DNA of 64,000 bases from Acinetobacter shaoyimingii. Its GTDB lineage: Bacteria; Pseudomonadota; Gammaproteobacteria; Pseudomonadales; Moraxellaceae. Positions 1 to 9,775 of the stretch are shown piece by piece. The translations under genes were made by a program, and so were the position numbers. Every line of letters begins with the position of its first letter. The first letter of the stretch is position 1. Where the stretch lies: NCBI RefSeq assembly GCF_011578045.1, contig NZ_CP049801.1, forward strand, positions 1,922,001 through 1,986,000. Direction: 5' to 3'. The notes under the pieces are model-generated. The model worked only from the letters and a program-made list of their open reading frames with translations, had not been told where the DNA came from and searched no databases.

Positions 1-2456
1 TTGGTTTCATCGCCTGGTTTATCATTTAATGGGAATGCATAGCTCAGAGATAATGGACCAATCATCGTAACCCAAGTAAAGCCTACACCAACACTATAGC
101 GCATATTGCCTGCATCGAAACCGAAGTTATCTTTACAGTACTTTTTCGCATCTGTACCTGTGGTTGAACCATCTAAATACAAATTACCACGTGGCGTGTC
201 ACATTGTGTATCAAAGACTTGCGCACCTTCAGCAAAGATTACAGGACGAACTTGACGCGCCCAATCCCCTTTAAATGGTACAGGCAACACAAGTTCAGCA
301 CCAAATTGAATCAATGCATTACCACCCACTTCCTCTGGATCATAATCTTTAGTACGGCTTTCGTTATACGTCACACCTGGGTATTTTGGCCCTAAAGTAT
401 TGTTGTCGTAACCACGAACCGAGCCATAACCACCAGCAAAATAGTTTTTATAGAACGGTAAATCATTACCAAAACCTAACTTACCATAACCACGGATCAA
501 GTAATTTTTACCCAAAGGAATAAGTCCTTGAGCATCATAAGTCACTTTTTGATATTCTACGTCACTGCCTGGTAACGCAATTTCAGCAGTTACACGATGC
601 GACATCCCTGAAGTTGGGAACATTGGACGGTTTAGCGTATTATATGACCAGCCTAAGTTTAAGTTATAACTTAAGAAATCACCCTTAAATTCATTAAAGA
701 AACTTTGTGGGGTTTTACACGTAATATTATCTGTTTCATATTCAAGACAATATTCACCTTTCTGACCCGTTTCTTTACCACCATGAGAGAGCAAATAGTC
801 TCTAACATAAGTAGAAACATAAGGACCTGTCGTCACTTCAGTTTGGTCGATGTTAATACCCGCACTAATGCTTTGGTTTTCATCGATTGGATAACCAAAG
901 TTCAAACCACCACCAAAACTATCAGTCACATAGTTGTTAACGTTATAGTCGTCATCTAACTTGGTTTTACGGTAGTACATGTTATAACCACGACTTACAC
1001 CATCGATGGTGAAGTAAGGGTCTGTCACACTTAAGTTATAATAATCTTGTGTCTCAGAACGTGATAAATCGATCGAAACACGATTACCTGTACCCAAGAA
1101 GTTAGTTTGACTCAAACCTGCTTGGAAGGTAATACCACCGCTTTGAGAGAAACCAACTGCAAGTGTACTTGTACCTGAATGTTGTTCTTCAACTTCAATA
1201 TTTAAATCGACTTGGTCAGGCGTATTCGGCACACGCACAGGTTTGACATCAACTTTACTAAAGAAACCGGTACGCTCTAAACGAATTTTAGATAATTCAA
1301 TCTTTTCGTTACTTGCAAGTGCCCCTTCCATTTGGCGCATTTCACGACGTAAAACTTCATCTGCAGTTTTAGTATTACCAGAGAAGTTAATACGACGAAC
1401 AGTGACTTGCTGACCTGGGTTAATGTAATAATTTAAATCAACTGTGTGATTCTCATTATTAATTTCTGGAACAACGTTCACTTCGGCATAGTAATAGCCT
1501 GCATTACCGTATTTACGAAGTAAAAGTTGTTTCACCGCATTTACTTTTTCTTGAGAGTAAATATCACCATCTTTATACAGCTTAAGCGCTTCTAAATCAG
1601 ATGTTTTATAAAGTGCATCACCCAAGAATTTCGAGCTTGCAAATTTAAATTGCTCGCCTTCATTCACCCCTACTTCAATAAAGATGTGTTTTTTATCTTC
1701 ACTAATATTCAAATGCGAACTGGTCACATCAAAATTGATATAACCCTTGTTGAGGTATAAAGCACGTAATGCTTCTAAACTTGCACCCATTTTTTCACGA
1801 GCATAACGATCGTTACGTGAAACAATAGACATCCAGCCACTTTCTTTGAGTGCAAAGACTTGTTTAATTTCGTCTTCTTTAAAAACTGTATTACCAATAA
1901 TATTGATATCAAAAACTTTAGCCGCTTTACCTTCTTTGAAATTGATATTCAAATCTACACGGTTATTTGGGCGCGCAACAGTATCAACATTCACTTCAGC
2001 ATCATAACGACCTTGTTGTGAGTATTGTTGTTCCAATTCAGTTTTTAGTGTTTGTAAAGATGATTTTGTAAGTACTTCACCCTCAGAAATTCCCATTTTC
2101 TTTAAACCTTCTTGCAAAGGCTCTTTAGGAATCAGTTTATTACCCTTCAAATTTATTTTTGAAATAATTGGACGTTCTACAACTTTAAAAACCAGAACAT
2201 CGCCTTCTTTCATAGCTTGAATGTCATCAAATGAATTCGATGCATATAACGCACGAATAGCATCAGAAATAACTGGATCAGTGATTTGATCCCCACTACG
2301 AATGGGCAACATGCTTTGCACATTGGCTTGAGTTAAACGAACCAATCCATCAACACGTATATCACGTGCAATGAATGTTTCAGCTGCATAGACTTGAGTT
2401 GCTGCCGACATTGCGCTAATAAGTGCCAACGGCATAAATAAATGTTTGTGCTGCAT
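1..2456 (-). CDS. bamA: Outer membrane protein assembly factor BamA (partial, 3' end outside window)
   Basis: Central subunit of the BAM complex, which folds and inserts beta-barrel proteins into the outer membrane. The reading frame is open from the ATG at 2456 to the window edge (818 codons). A signal peptide (residues 1 to about 22, ending VYAAE) precedes the POTRA repeats. The barrel follows, with the conserved loop-6 motif GSVRGYDNN encoded near position 405-425. The last visible residues (IGPLSLSYAFPLN) match the penultimate strand of E. coli BamA, so only roughly the final strand is missing. It is the last visible gene of the rseP-bamA end of the block, 48 nt after rseP, the classical gammaproteobacterial order. 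Truncation is due to the window, not to mutation. Confidence 0.97.
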   Translation of the reverse strand, partial: MQHKHLFMPLALISAMSAATQVYAAETFIARDIRVDGLVRLTQANVQSMLPIRSGDQITDPVISDAIRALYASNSFDDIQAMKEGDVLVFKVVERPIISKINLKGNKLIPKEPLQEGLKKMGISEGEVLTKSSLQTLKTELEQQYSQQGRYDAEVNVDTVARPNNRVDLNINFKEGKAAKVFDINIIGNTVFKEDEIKQVFALKESGWMSIVSRNDRYAREKMGASLEALRALYLNKGYINFDVTSSHLNISEDKKHIFIEVGVNEGEQFKFASSKFLGDALYKTSDLEALKLYKDGDIYSQEKVNAVKQLLLRKYGNAGYYYAEVNVVPEINNENHTVDLNYYINPGQQVTVRRINFSGNTKTADEVLRREMRQMEGALASNEKIELSKIRLERTGFFSKVDVKPVRVPNTPDQVDLNIEVEEQHSGTSTLAVGFSQSGGITFQAGLSQTNFLGTGNRVSIDLSRSETQDYYNLSVTDPYFTIDGVSRGYNMYYRKTKLDDDYNVNNYVTDSFGGGLNFGYPIDENQSISAGINIDQTEVTTGPYVSTYVRDYLLSHGGKETGQKGEYCLEYETDNITCKTPQSFFNEFKGDFLSYNLNLGWSYNTLNRPMFPTSGMSHRVTAEIALPGSDVEYQKVTYDAQGLIPLGKNYLIRGYGKLGFGNDLPFYKNYFAGGYGSVRGYDNNTLGPKYPGVTYNESRTKDYDPEEVGGNALIQFGAELVLPVPFKGDWARQVRPVIFAEGAQVFDTQCDTPRGNLYLDGSTTGTDAKKYCKDNFGFDAGNMRYSVGVGFTWVTMIGPLSLSYAFPLNDKPGDET

Positions 2457-2504
2457 GCCTATTGTTTTCCAGTAAAGTTAATTATCGTTCCATTTATTAC
2501 GCTT

Positions 2505-3860
2505 TTATAAACGCATAAAGTCGTTGAATATTGCAAGGAACATCATGCTACCCAGCAATACCATACCAATTTTTAGTCCAACTAATTGTATTTGTTCAGA
2601 AACAGGTTTACCACGAATTAATTCAATAAAGTAATAAACCAAGTGACCCCCATCTAACATTGGTATTGGCAGTAAATTTAAAATCCCAAGGCTAACACTC
2701 ATTAACGCCATAAAGGAAATAAAGGTCTGCCAACCCATTTCTGCACTCTGTCCCGCTACTTTCGCAATGGTTATAGGACCAGATAGATTATCCAAACCAA
2801 TTAAACCGCGCACCATTTTGACCATAGAGTTCAAAATCATACTGGAAAGTTGACCTGTTTTTTCCACTGCCATAACAAAGGCTTCAGCTGGATTATATTG
2901 AATTTTATACTTATATTCAGCAGGAATGTGTAAATTTTGAGTTTTTGCTTGAACACCCAACATACCTGTCGAGTTACCCATACTATCTCGCTTACCTTGT
3001 GGCATCACTTTAAGTGAAACCAATTTACCCTCACGCAATACATCAATATTAAGTAATTTTTCAGGTGATTTTTGAACTATATCTACAACGTTGAACCAAT
3101 CATTCATTTTAACGCCATCAATTGCAACGATTTTATCACCTTCTTTCATACCTTGACGAATGGCAGCACCATCTGGGCTTAGCTTATAAACCATAGCCTC
3201 GATATGAGGACGATATGGTATAAATCCCAAGACATCTAAAGCAGACTGATTCTGATCTTTTAAAAATTGCTGAATCGGTAAATTAAATGTTTTGAGCTCA
3301 CCATTACGCTCTGCTTTAATCTGAATTTGACCCGTTTCTCCAACACGATCAACAAGCGCATAGTTTAATTTTTCCCATGTTGCTGTCTGTGTGCCATCGA
3401 CTTGAATAATCTTATCACCAGGCATCATTTGAACTTGTGCAGCAGGCGTATTTGGAAAGACTTTACCTATACGTGTATTCAGTTGCTCTTGCGCAGGCAA
3501 AAATAAAATCCAAAATAGAAAAATCGCAAAAATCAAATTGATCAGTGGACCAGCAGCAACAATCGCAATTCGCTTAAGCGGTGATTGACGATTAAAAGCA
3601 TAAGGCAGGTCTTCTTCGCTCACATTGCCTTCACGCTCATCCAACATTTTTACATAGCCACCCAGTGGCAATGCTGAAAGCTGGTATTGGATACCTGATT
3701 TTTTTGATGTCCATTTTAAAATTGTCGGGCCAAAGCCAATTGAGTAAACCAGCACTTTTACACCGAGTTTACGTGCAACCCAGTAATGCCCAAACTCATG
3801 AATCGCAATGAGTGGACCAAGTAAGAGAATCGCTGCGACAATAACAAAAAGAACATTCAT
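2505..3860 (-). CDS. rseP: RIP zinc metalloprotease RseP (site-2 protease)
   Basis: Inner-membrane intramembrane protease that, in the family, cleaves anti-sigma factors such as RseA and clears signal-peptide remnants. At 451 residues it matches E. coli RseP in length. The zinc-binding HEFGH lies at residues 21-25 in the first membrane segment, and the second catalytic motif LDGG has its aspartate near residue 403 in a C-terminal membrane segment. Two PDZ domains lie between (about 110-310). Its start is 3 nt from the end of dxr, which implies translational coupling, and bamA follows. Whether the local substrate is an RseA homologue cannot be told from this window. Confidence 0.96.
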   Translation of the reverse strand: MNVLFVIVAAILLLGPLIAIHEFGHYWVARKLGVKVLVYSIGFGPTILKWTSKKSGIQYQLSALPLGGYVKMLDEREGNVSEEDLPYAFNRQSPLKRIAIVAAGPLINLIFAIFLFWILFLPAQEQLNTRIGKVFPNTPAAQVQMMPGDKIIQVDGTQTATWEKLNYALVDRVGETGQIQIKAERNGELKTFNLPIQQFLKDQNQSALDVLGFIPYRPHIEAMVYKLSPDGAAIRQGMKEGDKIVAIDGVKMNDWFNVVDIVQKSPEKLLNIDVLREGKLVSLKVMPQGKRDSMGNSTGMLGVQAKTQNLHIPAEYKYKIQYNPAEAFVMAVEKTGQLSSMILNSMVKMVRGLIGLDNLSGPITIAKVAGQSAEMGWQTFISFMALMSVSLGILNLLPIPMLDGGHLVYYFIELIRGKPVSEQIQLVGLKIGMVLLGSMMFLAIFNDFMRL

Positions 3861-3863
3861 ATA

Positions 3864-5057
3864 CTATGTACTCAATTGCACAACACGCTGACTTGCAATT
3901 AGACGTGCGATCTGATCAGACTTCAAAATGACCTCTAAAGATTCAGCTGGTCCATTTTCAACCTGATTCAAGGTATGGTCGACGACAGCTGGAATATCAA
4001 GGAACCCTATTTTTTCTTTTAAAAATGCTTCAACAGCCACTTCATTTGCAGCATTTAAGATTGCTGGTGCCAAACCACCACTTTGCATGGCTTGACGCGC
4101 AAGCTTCAATGCAGGAAAACGTTCAACATCAGGTACTTGGAAATTCAATTGATGACTAAAAATATCCAAAGCGGGTACATGTGTCCCAATACGCTTAGGC
4201 CATGCTAATGCATGAGCAATAGGCGTGCACATATCTGGATTTCCCATTTGTGCCAAAGTCGAACCATCTACATATTGAACCATAGAATGAATGATACTTT
4301 GTGGGTGAACGACCACTGTAACAAAATGTTCTTGAATTGAAAATAAATGACAAGCTTCGATCAGCTCTAAACCTTTGTTCATGAGTGTCGCTGAATCGAC
4401 AGAAATTTTTTGTCCCATTGACCAATTGGGGTGTTTACATGCTTGTGCAGGGGTTACATGACGTAAATCTTCAAGCGAATGATTTAGAAAAGGTCCACCT
4501 GAGGCAGTTAACAATAGTTGCGAAACACCTAACTGAGGTTCTTTATTGGTTTCTATTTGTAAGTAATTTTGCGGTAAGCATTGAAAAATTGCATTGTGCT
4601 CAGAATCGACTGGCAAAAGTAATGCTTTATAGTCTTTTGCAGCTTGCATCATGATCTCACCAGACATGACCAAGGCTTCTTTATTGGCAAGTAAAACGCG
4701 TTTACCTGCTTTGACTGCAGCTAAAGTAGGTAGCAAACCTGCACCACCTACAATTGCAGCCATCACAATATCGATCTCAGCATGTGAAGCAACGGCAATT
4801 AACCCATCTTCACCCTGTAAGATTTCAATACCTGTGATATTTTTTGACTTCAATATCGTGTTGAGTTCATCCACCTTATGAGATGGCACAACCACGATTT
4901 TCGGTTTGTACTGTTTGCATATTTCACTCAGCTCTTCAATTCGACTATAAGCCGTGACTGCAAAAACTGAATAATCGTGAGGATGTTGATCTAATATTTT
5001 TAAGGTACTTTGACCAATTGAACCAGTAACACCTAATATACAAACAGTTTGAGACAT
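3864..5057 (-). CDS. dxr: 1-deoxy-D-xylulose 5-phosphate reductoisomerase
   Basis: Catalyses the NADPH-dependent conversion of DXP to MEP, the committed step of the non-mevalonate isoprenoid pathway. The 397 residues match the usual family length. The N-terminal nucleotide-binding glycine motif GVTGSIG is at residues 9-15. The metal-binding motif VDSEHNAIFQ lies near residue 150, and SGGPF and HPNWSMG signatures follow. The gene abuts cdsA with no gap and is followed 3 nt later by rseP. ispD, the next MEP-pathway enzyme, is encoded in the same window at 55.3 kb but not in this operon. Confidence 0.97.
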   Translation of the reverse strand: MSQTVCILGVTGSIGQSTLKILDQHPHDYSVFAVTAYSRIEELSEICKQYKPKIVVVPSHKVDELNTILKSKNITGIEILQGEDGLIAVASHAEIDIVMAAIVGGAGLLPTLAAVKAGKRVLLANKEALVMSGEIMMQAAKDYKALLLPVDSEHNAIFQCLPQNYLQIETNKEPQLGVSQLLLTASGGPFLNHSLEDLRHVTPAQACKHPNWSMGQKISVDSATLMNKGLELIEACHLFSIQEHFVTVVVHPQSIIHSMVQYVDGSTLAQMGNPDMCTPIAHALAWPKRIGTHVPALDIFSHQLNFQVPDVERFPALKLARQAMQSGGLAPAILNAANEVAVEAFLKEKIGFLDIPAVVDHTLNQVENGPAESLEVILKSDQIARLIASQRVVQLST

Positions 5058-5900
5058 CTAAAAATTTACACCAATAAGTTTCAAAATTGTGATACCTACT
5101 GCAAAAACTGGCGCTGCAGCAAGTAATGAGTCAATTCGATCTAAAATACCGCCGTGGCCGGGTAAAATGCGACCTGAATCTTTAATACCAGCACGACGCT
5201 TGATCATCGATTCAAACAAATCACCTAAAACCGAACTAAATACAGTAATAATAGATAAAATAAGGAAGAGAATATGATGTAACAATGAAAAATCCAAATA
5301 AATGGATTGAACAATGACGATCACTATACCCACAGTAATGATACCCCCAAATAACCCTTCAATGGATTTATTTGGACTCACCTCAGGTGCAAGTTTACGT
5401 CGACCAAACTTACGACCGACAAAATATGCACCGCTATCTGCTCCCCATACCAATAAAAACAGGTACATGAGCCACCAAGGTTCTGGATTTGTTGAACCAA
5501 ACCAAGACCATATGGCATAAATAGCTGTCACAGCCGCACTAATCAACACCAAACCAATAATATGCAGGCTCGGATTGTACCAGCCATCATACTTCGGATA
5601 GTGTTTAACCCAATACAGACTCATTATCCAGCAAATAATGGACGCACTCCATAGGATCAAAGCTTGATCACAAAAGTAGAGTGCTATACCTGAAAAAATA
5701 GCAGTCAAAATACCAAAGCATCCTGCTTTGAATTTATTCACCTGATCAGATTGGCGAGGCATGAGTTTAAACCACTCATAACCCGCTCCCCCTGCAGCGA
5801 TAATCATGAGTACCAACATTGGATATGGCGATGGTGTTGCAAACATACAAATAAGCACAACAGCAACCAAAACCAATGCGGTAATTATCCGCTCTAACAT
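5058..5900 (-). CDS. cdsA: Phosphatidate cytidylyltransferase
   Basis: Integral membrane enzyme that makes CDP-diacylglycerol from phosphatidic acid and CTP, the branch point of phospholipid synthesis. The protein has 280 residues and several hydrophobic helices. The C-terminal CDP-diglyceride synthetase signature is plain: KRRAGIKDSGRILPGHGG followed by DRIDS. Its start codon overlaps the stop of uppS by one base, and dxr begins immediately after its stop, so it is part of a tightly coupled operon. Confidence 0.96.
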   Translation of the reverse strand: MLERIITALVLVAVVLICMFATPSPYPMLVLMIIAAGGAGYEWFKLMPRQSDQVNKFKAGCFGILTAIFSGIALYFCDQALILWSASIICWIMSLYWVKHYPKYDGWYNPSLHIIGLVLISAAVTAIYAIWSWFGSTNPEPWWLMYLFLLVWGADSGAYFVGRKFGRRKLAPEVSPNKSIEGLFGGIITVGIVIVIVQSIYLDFSLLHHILFLILSIITVFSSVLGDLFESMIKRRAGIKDSGRILPGHGGILDRIDSLLAAAPVFAVGITILKLIGVNF

Positions 5901-6652
5901 TATTCGTTCTCTATTTTCTCTTGTTGAATTTGTTCTGATGTTTTACCAAAACGTCTTTCACGCCCCACAAAAACATCAAAAGCATGATCAAGCTCTTTTA
6001 TCGTAAATTCTGGCCATAAAGTTTGCGTAAAATAAAACTCTGCATAGGCTGCTTGCCAAAGCAAGAAATTAGAAATTCGATAATCTCCCCCTGTACGAAT
6101 CAGCAAATCTACAGGCGGTAAATGACTTAAACTGACGTGTTGACCAAAAGTTTTCTCATCAATATCATCAACCTCAAGCCGTTGATCTTTAACCATTTGC
6201 GCTAAATTACGAGCAGCTTGAGTCAAATCCCACATTCCACCATAACTCACCGCAATAACCAAGGTCATTTGGCTGAAGTTAGCAGTCAATTGTTCAGCAT
6301 GCAACATTAATTCACGCAATTTAGGTGAAAGCCGAGATCGGTCACCAATAAATTGTAAAGAAATTTCAAACTTAACCATACGAGGAATTTGCTCATGAAT
6401 TGTGTCTTCCAACAATTTCATGAGTAAATCAACTTCATATTGAGGGCGATTCCAGTTTTCACTGGAAAAAGCATAGACTGTTAGCGCTTTAATACCAACT
6501 TTACGACAGTGTTCGACAATTGGGTCAAGGACATTTTTACCAGAACGGTGTCCATCACCCTTTTGCATTTGATTTTTTTTAGCAAAACGATTGTTGCCAT
6601 CCATAATGATGGCAACATGTCGAGGAAGAGTTTGATCTTCATGAATGGTCAT
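5900..6652 (-). CDS. uppS: Isoprenyl transferase (undecaprenyl diphosphate synthase)
   Basis: Cytosolic cis-prenyltransferase that extends farnesyl diphosphate with isopentenyl units to C55-PP, the lipid carrier for peptidoglycan and surface polysaccharides. The 250 residues carry the family signature IIMDGNNRFAKK with the catalytic aspartate at residue 18, SSENWNRP in the middle, and the C-terminal LLIRTGGDYRISNFL and FVGRERRFGK motifs. It lies 8 nt after frr and overlaps cdsA by one base. The substrate specificity is inferred from family membership and gene order. Confidence 0.96.
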   Translation of the reverse strand: MTIHEDQTLPRHVAIIMDGNNRFAKKNQMQKGDGHRSGKNVLDPIVEHCRKVGIKALTVYAFSSENWNRPQYEVDLLMKLLEDTIHEQIPRMVKFEISLQFIGDRSRLSPKLRELMLHAEQLTANFSQMTLVIAVSYGGMWDLTQAARNLAQMVKDQRLEVDDIDEKTFGQHVSLSHLPPVDLLIRTGGDYRISNFLLWQAAYAEFYFTQTLWPEFTIKELDHAFDVFVGRERRFGKTSEQIQQEKIENE

Positions 6653-6660
6653 TATAAAGC

Positions 6661-7215
6661 TTAGACCTTCATTAATTCAGCTTCTTTAGCGGCAAGGCGT
6701 TTGTCTACTTCAGCAACAAACTTGTCTGTGATTTTTTGAATGTCATCACCTGCACGGCGCTCATCATCTTCAGAAATTTCTTTTTCTTTCAATAATGCTT
6801 TGATATCACCTAAAACATCACGACGGATATTACGAATCGCAACTTTGGCATTTTCAGCTTCGTTACGCGCAACTTTTTGCATGTCACGACGTGTTTCTTC
6901 TGTCAATGCAGGCATAGGTACGCGAATTGCATCAGCTGTAATTGGGTTTAAGCCCAAATCTGATTCACGAATCGCTTTATCAATTGCAGACACCATTGTA
7001 CGTTCAAATGGTTGAACCACTAAAGTACGTGAATCTTCCACACCTACGTTTGCCACTTGGTTTAAAGGAACGTCTGAACCATAGTAAGGAACCATCACGC
7101 CATTTAAGATAGATGGGTGCGCACGGCCTGTACGTACTTTCGCAAAACCTTGCTCTAAAGACTCTAAAGTCTTATTCATGCGTGCTTCGCTGTCTTTTTT
7201 AAGATCGTTAATCAT
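6661..7215 (-). CDS. frr: Ribosome recycling factor
   Basis: Splits post-termination ribosomes together with EF-G. The 184 residues are essentially the canonical length (185). It starts [13 protein letters not shown], as in E. coli (MISDIRKDAEVRM). It has the expected two-domain pattern: a helical bundle at both ends and a small beta domain in the middle (residues about 31-105). Located between pyrH (79 nt upstream on the transcript) and uppS (8 nt downstream), the conserved order for this group. Confidence 0.97.
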   Translation of the reverse strand: MINDLKKDSEARMNKTLESLEQGFAKVRTGRAHPSILNGVMVPYYGSDVPLNQVANVGVEDSRTLVVQPFERTMVSAIDKAIRESDLGLNPITADAIRVPMPALTEETRRDMQKVARNEAENAKVAIRNIRRDVLGDIKALLKEKEISEDDERRAGDDIQKITDKFVAEVDKRLAAKEAELMKV

Positions 7216-7294
7216 ATGATCTTCCTTACTTAATTTATCTAAAGTGTTAAACTTAAATTGCGGTTAGTATAAAGAGCTTTAACCCTCACGTACA

Positions 7295-8023
7295 TTAGTT
7301 TGTAACGTGAGTACCCTCTTTTTCACCCATAACAACTGAAAGCAATGCACCAGATTTATTCATATCGAATACTTGTAATGGCACATGGTGATCACGGCAT
7401 AAACAAATCGCAGTTAAATCCATTACACCTAATTTTTCATCCAACACTTGGTCGAATGTTAATGTGTCGTATTTCACTGCATCTTCATATTTGCTTGGGT
7501 CTTTGTTATAGACACCATCAACTTTTGTTGCTTTCAAAATAAGATTTGCTTCAATTTCAATACCACGTAAGCATGCAGCTGTATCTGTAGTAAAGAATGG
7601 ATTACCCGTACCTGCAACAAATACACATACCTCACCTTGAGAAAGATGACGAATCGCATCACGACTTGAGTATGACTCCACCACAGTACCAATTGGTAAA
7701 GCTGACATTAAACGGGTTTTGATGTTACGTCGTACTAAAGCATCACGTAATGCCAATCCATTCATCACCGTTGCAAGCATACCCATTTGGTCACCTGTTA
7801 CACGACCAACCAAGCCATCTTGTTGTAATTGGCTACCACGGTATAAGTTACCGCCACCAACCACAATACCGACCTGAACACCCAAACCAACTAAGTGTGC
7901 AATTGCCAATGACATTTGGTCTAGGACTTGAGCATCGATACCCATGTCTTTATTTCCAGCAAGTGCCTCACCAGAAAGTTTCAACAAGATGCGCGAGTAA
8001 CGCGGCTTTTTAGAATCCAACAT
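7295..8023 (-). CDS. pyrH: Uridylate kinase (UMP kinase)
   Basis: Phosphorylates UMP to UDP; a hexameric amino-acid-kinase-fold enzyme, usually activated by GTP and inhibited by UTP. Motifs seen: [35 protein letters not shown] and [12 protein letters not shown]. The frame opens with TTG-ATG-ATG. I place the start at the second ATG (8023, 242 residues) because a GGAG lies 7 nt upstream of it; the first ATG at 8026 is the alternative. The usual rpsB-tsf pair is not upstream. rimO sits 46 nt away on the same strand, so read-through from rimO is possible. Confidence 0.96.
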   Translation of the reverse strand: MLDSKKPRYSRILLKLSGEALAGNKDMGIDAQVLDQMSLAIAHLVGLGVQVGIVVGGGNLYRGSQLQQDGLVGRVTGDQMGMLATVMNGLALRDALVRRNIKTRLMSALPIGTVVESYSSRDAIRHLSQGEVCVFVAGTGNPFFTTDTAACLRGIEIEANLILKATKVDGVYNKDPSKYEDAVKYDTLTFDQVLDEKLGVMDLTAICLCRDHHVPLQVFDMNKSGALLSVVMGEKEGTHVTN

Positions 8024-8069
8024 CATCAAACTCCAAATTATTTAATTTAAATCTTTATCTATTCATTTA

Positions 8070-9413
8070 TTACGCTGATTTGATTTGGATCAATTTCGCA
8101 AATAAATCATATTCATCGGCATCTGTGATTTCGACTTCAAGTAAATCACCTGCTTTAATTAAGCTCTTATCGATATCTTCAACAAACACATTACCATCAA
8201 TCTCAGGGGCATCTGCATAAGAACGCGCAATTGCAACAGGGAACTCTTCATCTAAGTCGTCAACAAGCACAGTCATGGTTTGACCAATACGCTTTTGCAA
8301 TTTAGCAGCCGAAATGGCTTGTTGAACTTCCATAAAGCGTTCATAACGTTCTTGTTTGATTTCTTCAGGCACATGATCTGGCAAATCATTGGCAGTCGCA
8401 CCTTCAACAGGTGAGTAAGTGAAACAACCAACTCGATCCAATTGAGCTTCTTTCAACCAATCCAATAACATTTGGAAGTCTTCTTCAGTTTCACCTGGGA
8501 AGCCCACAACGAATGTTGAGCGAATCACAAGTTCAGGGCATTTTTCACGCCACAACTTCAAACGTTCCAATGTATTTTCACTATGAGCTGGTCGCTTCAT
8601 CAATTTTAAGATGCGCGGACTGGCATGTTGAAAAGGAATGTCTAAATATGGAAGGATCTTGCCTTGTGCCATCAAGTCAATCACAGCATCCACATGTGGA
8701 TACGGATAGACGTAATGCAAACGCACCCAAATGCCTAACTGACCCAATGCTTCACACATGTCATAGAATTTGGTTTTAACAGGCTGACCATTCCAAAAAT
8801 CAAGTTTGTACTTGGTATCTACACCATAAGCTGAAGTATCTTGTGAAATCACTAAAACTTCACGCACACCTGCTTTTTTCAAGGCTTGAGCTTCTGACAA
8901 TACTGAACCGACAGGTCGTGACACCAAGTCACCACGCATGCTTGGAATAATGCAGAATGTGCAACGATGGTTACAGCCTTCCGATATTTTTAAGTATGCA
9001 TAATGTTTTGGCGTTAAACGAATACCTTGCTCAGGAACAAGATCAATAAACGGATTATGCTTTGGAGGTTCAGGTACATATTGATGTACTGCTTCCATCA
9101 CTTCTTGATATGCCGCTGCACCTGTCACTTTTAGGACATTTGGATGCATTTGGCGAATTTTGTCTTCGTCTTTACCTAAACAGCCTGTCACAATCACACG
9201 ACCATTTGCACTCATGGCTTCGCCGATTGCATCTAACGACTCTTGTACTGCAGATTCAATAAAACCACAGGTATTTACAACAACTAAATCAGCACCGTCA
9301 TAATCTGACGCCACATCATAACCTTCAGTCTTTAACTGAGTTAAAATTCGTTCTGAATCGACCAATGCCTTAGGACAACCTAAAGAAACAAAACCGACTT
9401 TGGGGGATCTCAT
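8070..9413 (-). CDS. rimO: Ribosomal protein uS12 methylthiotransferase RimO
   Basis: Radical-SAM enzyme that adds a methylthio group to the conserved aspartate of ribosomal protein S12. The 447-residue form starting [17 protein letters not shown] matches E. coli RimO nearly end to end. The order is UPF0004 domain with three Cys for the auxiliary cluster, radical-SAM motif CNHRCTFC, then a C-terminal TRAM domain. The frame extends 21 codons further to 9476, but the ATG at 9413 has GGAG 9 nt upstream and a TACAAT -10-like box at 9441-9446, so the longer start is unlikely. Confidence 0.97.
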   Translation of the reverse strand: MRSPKVGFVSLGCPKALVDSERILTQLKTEGYDVASDYDGADLVVVNTCGFIESAVQESLDAIGEAMSANGRVIVTGCLGKDEDKIRQMHPNVLKVTGAAAYQEVMEAVHQYVPEPPKHNPFIDLVPEQGIRLTPKHYAYLKISEGCNHRCTFCIIPSMRGDLVSRPVGSVLSEAQALKKAGVREVLVISQDTSAYGVDTKYKLDFWNGQPVKTKFYDMCEALGQLGIWVRLHYVYPYPHVDAVIDLMAQGKILPYLDIPFQHASPRILKLMKRPAHSENTLERLKLWREKCPELVIRSTFVVGFPGETEEDFQMLLDWLKEAQLDRVGCFTYSPVEGATANDLPDHVPEEIKQERYERFMEVQQAISAAKLQKRIGQTMTVLVDDLDEEFPVAIARSYADAPEIDGNVFVEDIDKSLIKAGDLLEVEITDADEYDLFAKLIQIKSA

Positions 9414-9535
9414 GAATCTGCGCTCCACTATAATCCGCGTATTGTATGTCTTTTCTAGCCATAAAAACAGTTGCAAACCGCGCAGATTTATTATCGCACC
9501 AAAATATTTCTATTTTATTTTAACAATATTATAAA

Positions 9536-9552
9536 TGCACCATTATGGAACA
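9536..9552 (+). promoter_or_regulatory. Candidate NtrC-binding site (enhancer)
   Basis: TGCACCATTATGGAACA fits the NtrC consensus of two half sites (TGCACCA and TGGTGCA) around a 3-nt spacer at 12 of 14 half-site positions. It lies about 107 nt upstream of the candidate sigma-54 -24 element, inside the usual enhancer range. A weaker half site (TCGCACCA) is at 9494-9501. Binding is inferred from the pattern only. Confidence 0.5.
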
Positions 9553-9658
9553 TAAACTTTTTAAAGTAAGATGGTTCTCTAAATAACTTGAGAATAAAGC
9601 ATAAACTTTGCAGCTCAGCACCCTCATTTAAATTACCAACCAAGGGTGATTTCAAAGT

Positions 9659-9674
9659 TGGCTTGCATTTTGCT
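9659..9674 (+). promoter_or_regulatory. Candidate sigma-54 (-24/-12) promoter of ntrBC
   Basis: TGGCTTGCATTTTGCT matches the RpoN consensus TGGCACG-N4-TTGCW at all positions but two, with the diagnostic GG and GC doublets at the correct spacing. It lies about 100 nt upstream of the ntrB start on the coding strand. Transcription would start near 9685. This would make ntrBC a target of its own activator. Confidence 0.55.
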
Positions 9675-9775
9675 TTATTTAAGGACGCTTAATCTCAATA
9701 AATCCCTTTTAATGAGCAATTATCAAATGAGATCTCGAGAACATTGCGCTATTTTAACACAGGATTTTTGACCGA

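Larger units (their letters stand above)
9414..9775. other. Intergenic control region between rimO and ntrB
   Basis: A 362-bp region between the divergent rimO and ntrB genes. On the minus side a TACAAT -10-like box (9441-9446) probably serves rimO. On the plus side there is an NtrC-like dyad (9536-9552) and a sigma-54-type -24/-12 element (9659-9674). No additional open frame was recognised. Confidence 0.6.
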
